Assembly: GCA_021272315.1 (NCBI GenBank)
Contig: JAJSLI010000134.1
Location: 1 to 34,683, forward strand
Direction of reading: 5' to 3'
DNA: 34,683 nucleotides
DNA from: Methylacidiphilales bacterium
Lineage (GTDB): Bacteria > Verrucomicrobiota > Verrucomicrobiia > Methylacidiphilales > UBA1321
Of this stretch, positions 31,765-34,683 are shown piece after piece. Made by a program: the position numbers and the translations under genes. The number at the start of each line of letters is the position of its first letter. The stretch's first letter is position 1. The notes under the pieces were generated by a model that did not search any database, was not told where the DNA came from, and saw only the letters and a list, made by a program, of their open reading frames with translations.

Positions 31765-32499
31765 ATGAAAAACGATCCTTATATCGTGTCGGCATTTCTC
31801 AAGGCGAAAGAAAAGGAAAATTGGCCTTCGGACGGAACGCATCCCATCGTGACGATTTCCCGGCAATGCGGCGCCGGCGGGGGAGAGATCGCGCTACGGA
31901 CCGCTGAAATCCTGACCCTCCTGAGCCACGGCAAACAGCCCTGGGTGGTGGTCGACAAGGACATTGCGCAGCGGATTATTGAAGCCCACCACTTGCCGAA
32001 GCAGATCGCCCGCTATTTTACGGAGGAGCAGACGATGTCGATTGAGGAGCATGTCGAGGGAATTTTGGGCATCTCGGTCAGCGGGCCGACCCTGCTGGAG
32101 AAAATGACGACAACGATGGTTCACCTGGCGAGAATGGGGCACGTGGTCCTGGTGGGCCGCGCGGCCAATATGATCACGGCAAAATTCCCCCGCGCCGTGC
32201 ATGTCCGCGTCATCGGCTCCTTCGCCCGGCGGGTGGAGCGGATACGTGAACTGGAGAAATGTTCCTGGGAGGCTGCGGCCGCAAAGATCAAAACGGTCGA
32301 TGAAAATCGCCGCCGCTTCGTTGCCACCTGTTTTCGGGTCAAAATCGATGATGTGTCGGGCTACGACATGGTTTTTAACACCGACCGAATCTCCGTCGAG
32401 GAGGCGGCCCGGATGATCGCGCATTTGGTTTCCTCGCCCGACTTCCGAAACAAGGAAGCGGGGAAGCTATCCGAGTTGCGCCATCTCGTGCTTGGTTGA
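31765..32499 (+). CDS. Cytidylate-kinase-like family protein
   Basis: A 244-residue protein with the cytidylate-kinase-2 pattern: a P-loop-like HPIVTISRQCGAGGGEIALRTAEIL (about residues 26-50), then WVVVDKDIAQRIIEAHHLPKQI, HVVLVGRAANMITAKFPRAVHVRVIGSFARRVERIRE, and a late VSGYDMVFNTDRISVEEAARMI. These follow the order of the P-loop, substrate lid and Asn-Thr-Asp motif of the family. Unlike true Cmk it has extra N-terminal residues, and its substrate is unknown. ATG 31765 has AAAGG about 8 nt upstream; the frame is open to 31675. The RAYT unit begins 18 bp after its stop. Confidence 0.8.
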   Translation: MKNDPYIVSAFLKAKEKENWPSDGTHPIVTISRQCGAGGGEIALRTAEILTLLSHGKQPWVVVDKDIAQRIIEAHHLPKQIARYFTEEQTMSIEEHVEGILGISVSGPTLLEKMTTTMVHLARMGHVVLVGRAANMITAKFPRAVHVRVIGSFARRVERIRELEKCSWEAAAAKIKTVDENRRRFVATCFRVKIDDVSGYDMVFNTDRISVEEAARMIAHLVSSPDFRNKEAGKLSELRHLVLG

Positions 32500-32516
32500 T
32501 CGCCTTTGGAAAAGGG

Positions 32517-33275
32517 AAAAGGGGACAGGCATCTTTATTGAAGGCGAAGCGGATAAGCGATAGAAAGGGGAATGCCGCGAATCAATCGGGGAGCACTGGA
32601 ACAGGGATTTTTTCATGTGCTCAACCGCGGAAACCATCGCCAGCAACTCTTCCATAATGTTGAAGATTACGCGATGTTTATGGGATTGCTGGCCTCGGCG
32701 GATGAGCGCCTGCCGGTCAAAGTATGGGGTTATTGCCTGATGCCGAACCACTGGCATCTGGTGATCGAGGTGACCCGGATGCCCGATTTGAGCAAGTGGG
32801 TGCACGGGGTCTGCAACCGGCATGTGCGGCTGTTTCACCGGGAGAATCGGCGCTTGGGCGGCGGCCATATCTACCAAGGTCGCTACAAGAGCTTTCCCAT
32901 CCAGGACGAAAACTATCTTTATACCGTGCTGCGCTACGTGGAGGCCAACCCCTTGCGGGCCAAGCTGGTGACCCGCGCGGAAGATTGGCCATGGTCGAGC
33001 TTGTCGAAGAAGCCGATCTTTGACGGCCTGATCGAGGTGCCGCGCCCCAAGCTCGAGCCGTGGCCACGCGGACCGCATTGGCTGGAAGAAGTTAATCTGG
33101 CGTTACCGGTGGAAAAACTACAGGGTCTTCGCCTATGCGTGCAACGTGGCCAGCCCCTGGGGGAAGAGCGGTGGGTATCGGAATTAACGCGAGGCGATTT
33201 GGCTTCGACCGTTCGCCCGCATGGCAGACCGCGCAAAGTCAAAATAACGGAGTGAAAAGATGCCTGTCCCCTTTT
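32517..33275 (+). mobile_element. RAYT unit bounded by a perfect 20-bp inverted repeat
   Basis: The transposase gene is bracketed by AAAAGGGGACAGGCATCTTT (32517-32536) and its exact reverse complement (33256-33275). The match is 20 of 20 and stops abruptly on both sides. The repeats lie 35 bp before the start codon and directly at the stop codon, so they mark a 759-bp unit. RAYT genes are normally flanked by REP sequences, and GGAC is one of the tetranucleotides described for REPs. I see no target-site duplication. Confidence 0.7.
32572..33255 (+). CDS. REP-associated tyrosine transposase (RAYT, Y1_Tnp family)
   Basis: A 227-residue protein. It starts MPRINRGALEQGFFHVLNRGN, a typical first strand, followed by the HUH motif in YCLMPNHWHLVIE (H60, H62) and the catalytic tyrosine in LRYVEANPLRA (Y122). 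The C-terminus carries RPHGRPRKVK, a GRPRK basic motif common in RAYTs. All catalytic parts are intact, so it may be active. Such proteins cut single-stranded REP DNA and are thought to disperse REP sequences rather than themselves. It has a good ribosome site (AAAGGGG). Whether it acts on the GTAG-type palindrome in polA is unknown. Confidence 0.93.
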   Translation: MPRINRGALEQGFFHVLNRGNHRQQLFHNVEDYAMFMGLLASADERLPVKVWGYCLMPNHWHLVIEVTRMPDLSKWVHGVCNRHVRLFHRENRRLGGGHIYQGRYKSFPIQDENYLYTVLRYVEANPLRAKLVTRAEDWPWSSLSKKPIFDGLIEVPRPKLEPWPRGPHWLEEVNLALPVEKLQGLRLCVQRGQPLGEERWVSELTRGDLASTVRPHGRPRKVKITE

Positions 33276-33331
33276 TCGCTTCCACAAGTCCAAGTCCTCC
33301 CGGAACTTCTGATTTAGGCGGTGGCGCGAAC

Positions 33332-33790
33332 ATGAAGTGGGATGTATCGAGGAGATATTCCTTCCCCATCTCGAATCCCGCATCGATTCCAAGAGGAAAG
33401 TTTACCTCTGGTTTTGGGACTATTTACAGCCAAGCAATCCCAAGCGGTAATGCTGTAAGTTTACCCAGTAACCCATTGATAGGTAACGATGATGCGTCTA
33501 CTGCGGATGAAGACGACAATCCATATGCCGCCTGCACCACTACAAATTTAACACATGCTATCGGCCAGATAACGTCCCTGGACAGACCTACATTATGGAT
33601 GCCCAATGCTGGCGGGTCTGAGGGCAACACCCTGGAACAGTCGTTCCTAATGCAGGAATTTGTTCGAGTACAAATTGGCAGTTCCTGGTACGTCATCTCA
33701 GACCCGCTTCTATGGAAAGAAGTGGAAAATCTGACATTTCACAGCGGTCAATGGCAAGATAACGGCTCGTTGTTGGGAGCTGGAAATTAA
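33332..33790 (+). CDS. Unknown protein, possibly the 3' fragment of a longer gene
   Basis: From ATG 33332 this is a 152-residue protein rich in Asn, Ser, Thr and Asp, with an acidic segment (GNDDASTADEDDNPYAACT) and a C-terminal part WYVISDPLLWKEVENLTF. The frame is open to 33260, where an ATG lies inside the right inverted repeat of the RAYT unit; those first residues (MPVPFF) are therefore repeat-derived. Either 33332 is the true start (AGGCGG lies a few bases upstream) or the RAYT unit has cut off the 5' part of a longer gene. GC is lower than in the neighbours. No signal peptide and no recognised domain. The gene at 33802 starts 11 bp after its stop. Confidence 0.45.
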   Translation: MKWDVSRRYSFPISNPASIPRGKFTSGFGTIYSQAIPSGNAVSLPSNPLIGNDDASTADEDDNPYAACTTTNLTHAIGQITSLDRPTLWMPNAGGSEGNTLEQSFLMQEFVRVQIGSSWYVISDPLLWKEVENLTFHSGQWQDNGSLLGAGN

Positions 33791-33801
33791 CTTTAAATAA
33801 A

Positions 33802-34293
33802 ATGAAACATTATTCTATTTCGATTCTAGTATTTTTGACGATTCTCGGTCCCCTAAAAGCGCAAGATATGCCCCCGACACATGATCAGTTAAGACACATG
33901 GTACTTCTTCACAACGACGTAGCTTCTTCAAAGAAAGCGATTGACGAGGCCGTTAAACACAACTATGGGGACGTTTTGGTTGCAGCAAGCGATAATCCGA
34001 ATTGGGATGTCAAGTCATACGCGGTGGACGCAATTGGCAAGCTTGGAACGCGTGACGCGGCTCAAGCCCTATCTTCAGTTCTCAAAAAAGATGCACTTTG
34101 GGCCGATCATGTAAAAGGTGGAGAAGGAGAGATCGCTCAAGATCATTTTAATACGACCTTGAAACGCGCAATACTGCGTACCTGTGGAATCAACACTACA
34201 GATGATCTGTATGACGGCCGTGTGCGAGCGAAACTGATCGAATCTCTGAAATCATTACTTCAAATAAAGAGGTCAGATAACATGAAAAGCTAG
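33802..34293 (+). CDS. Small secreted protein with HEAT-like helices
   Basis: A 163-residue protein with a signal peptide (MKHYSISILVFLTILGPLKAQ, cleavage after about residue 20). The mature part is helical. The segment NPNWDVKSYAVDAIGKLGTRDAAQALSSVLKKD (about residues 66-98) resembles a HEAT/PBS-type repeat pair. It probably acts in the periplasm as a binding scaffold, but the partner is unknown. It starts 11 bp after the preceding gene and is probably co-transcribed with it. GC is lower than in the rest of the window, as in its neighbour, suggesting joint acquisition. Confidence 0.6.
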   Translation: MKHYSISILVFLTILGPLKAQDMPPTHDQLRHMVLLHNDVASSKKAIDEAVKHNYGDVLVAASDNPNWDVKSYAVDAIGKLGTRDAAQALSSVLKKDALWADHVKGGEGEIAQDHFNTTLKRAILRTCGINTTDDLYDGRVRAKLIESLKSLLQIKRSDNMKS

Positions 34294-34334
34294 TCTGGTG
34301 ATAGAGTGCAGCAACTCTACGAAAGGACAAGCGC

Positions 34335-34418
34335 ATGACCTACACAGGGATAGATTGGCATAAGAAGTACTCGGTGTGTTACACGGTGGATGAAAAGGGA
34401 GAACGGCTGGCGGAATAA
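34335..34418 (+). pseudogene. IS110-family transposase, N-terminal remnant
   Basis: A 27-codon frame begins MTYTGIDWHKKYSVCYTVDE, the start of IS110-type DEDD transposases with the first catalytic Asp in the GIDWHKK motif. It has a good ribosome site (GAAAGGA) but is stopped by TAA at 34416-34418. No further transposase sequence follows, and a palindromic repeat takes over within 20 bp. This is a decayed or interrupted element; its other end is not in the window. Confidence 0.7.
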
Positions 34419-34435
34419 AGTAAAGAGATCGCCGC

Positions 34436-34505
34436 AGGGGACTGGCACGCGGTGGTCTTGAAATCCGCCTTTGCTCCGCTAGCCTTGGCTCCGTGCCAGT
34501 CCCCT
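34436..34505. repeat. Palindromic repeat after the IS110 remnant
   Basis: The arms AGGGGACTGGCACG (34436-34449) and CGTGCCAGTCCCCT (34492-34505) are a perfect 14-bp inverted pair with a 42-nt middle. A run of six T follows (34505-34510), so it could also end transcription. The GGGGACTGGCA arm resembles GGGGACAGGCA in the RAYT unit ends. Confidence 0.65.
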
Positions 34506-34510
34506 TTTTT

Positions 34511-34683
34511 CTTGATCCGACCGTCACCTCCTACGCGGCCACGTAAAGGGGTCAGACCTTACTGGCCAAGTGACAGGGGACGGGGGTCGGGGTAGGAGCA
34601 TAAAAATGAAGTGTCATCGGATGGGGGTCAGAGGGTGATTATGGCGAGGACGCATATCAAATCGGCGTTGAGGTAGTCGGTAC
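34511..34683. other. Right-hand edge, repeat fragments, no gene seen
   Basis: The last 173 bp hold repeat-like pieces (AAAGGGGTCAGACCTTA at 34536-34552, GACAGGGGACGGGGGTC, GGGGGTCAGAGGG) resembling the debris found around RAYT and IS remnants. No supported reading frame is present apart from a 12-codon frame at the very end. Confidence 0.4.

Overview
This 34.7 kb window is ordinary, gene-dense, high-GC bacterial chromosome with several patches of palindromic repeats and one transposase-derived gene. The gene content (a DUF2339 membrane protein next to dnaN, LemA, a Flp pilin, a YebC paralogue, GT4/GT9 glycosyltransferases, RAYT and REP-type repeats) suggests a Gram-negative bacterium. My best guess is Verrucomicrobiota or a relative. 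This is an inference from gene style: there is no rRNA or other decisive marker here. I saw no tRNA, rRNA or CRISPR array.

Layout. 1-1756: the edge of a 3,6-dideoxyhexose (CDP-sugar) locus, with the first codons of CDP-glucose 4,6-dehydratase (rfbG) leaving leftward and the Fe-S/PLP dehydratase RfbH going rightward, separated by a small membrane protein gene. 1784-5549: a degenerate site-2-protease-like protein and a giant DUF2339 membrane protein, divergently transcribed. 5550-6859: dnaN preceded by DnaA-box-like sites. 7018-9577: a secreted protein of unknown function and a SAM methyltransferase. 9639-13834: a compact copper/silver efflux set made of a Cys-rich exported protein, an unusually short lipoprotein adaptor with a heavy-metal-binding domain, and a CusA-type RND pump whose start codon overlaps the adaptor stop. 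13849-18838: a YebC-family regulator, a GT4 glycosyltransferase and DNA polymerase I. The polA reading frame contains a palindromic REP-pair-like insert. 18899-20978: a CPA1 Na+/H+ antiporter and a DUF4870 protein. 21158-25535: a nucleotide-sugar epimerase, an MsbA-type ABC exporter and a DegT/DnrJ/EryC1 aminotransferase, probably all serving envelope glycan synthesis. 25536-26644: a 287-bp multi-hairpin repeat filling the whole gap before a TauE/SafE-type permease. 26712-28279: a Flp-type pilin with a repeat-rich upstream region, a one-TM unknown protein and LemA. 28482-31426: a GT9 heptosyltransferase-like enzyme, a triple-BON protein, a DUF4230 protein and a 58-residue basic protein. 31765-34683: a cytidylate-kinase-like protein, then an accessory tail of a REP-associated tyrosine transposase (RAYT) bounded by a perfect 20-bp inverted repeat, two lower-GC unknown genes, an IS110 remnant and more palindromes.

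The most interesting points are the REP-pair-like insertion inside polA, the minimal Cus-type metal efflux cassette with its C-rich partner, the RAYT unit whose right repeat now supplies the apparent start of the next ORF, and the multi-hairpin element occupying an entire intergenic gap. I did not find a clearly new multi-gene defence or biosynthetic system. The copper cassette is the closest candidate for an under-described arrangement.
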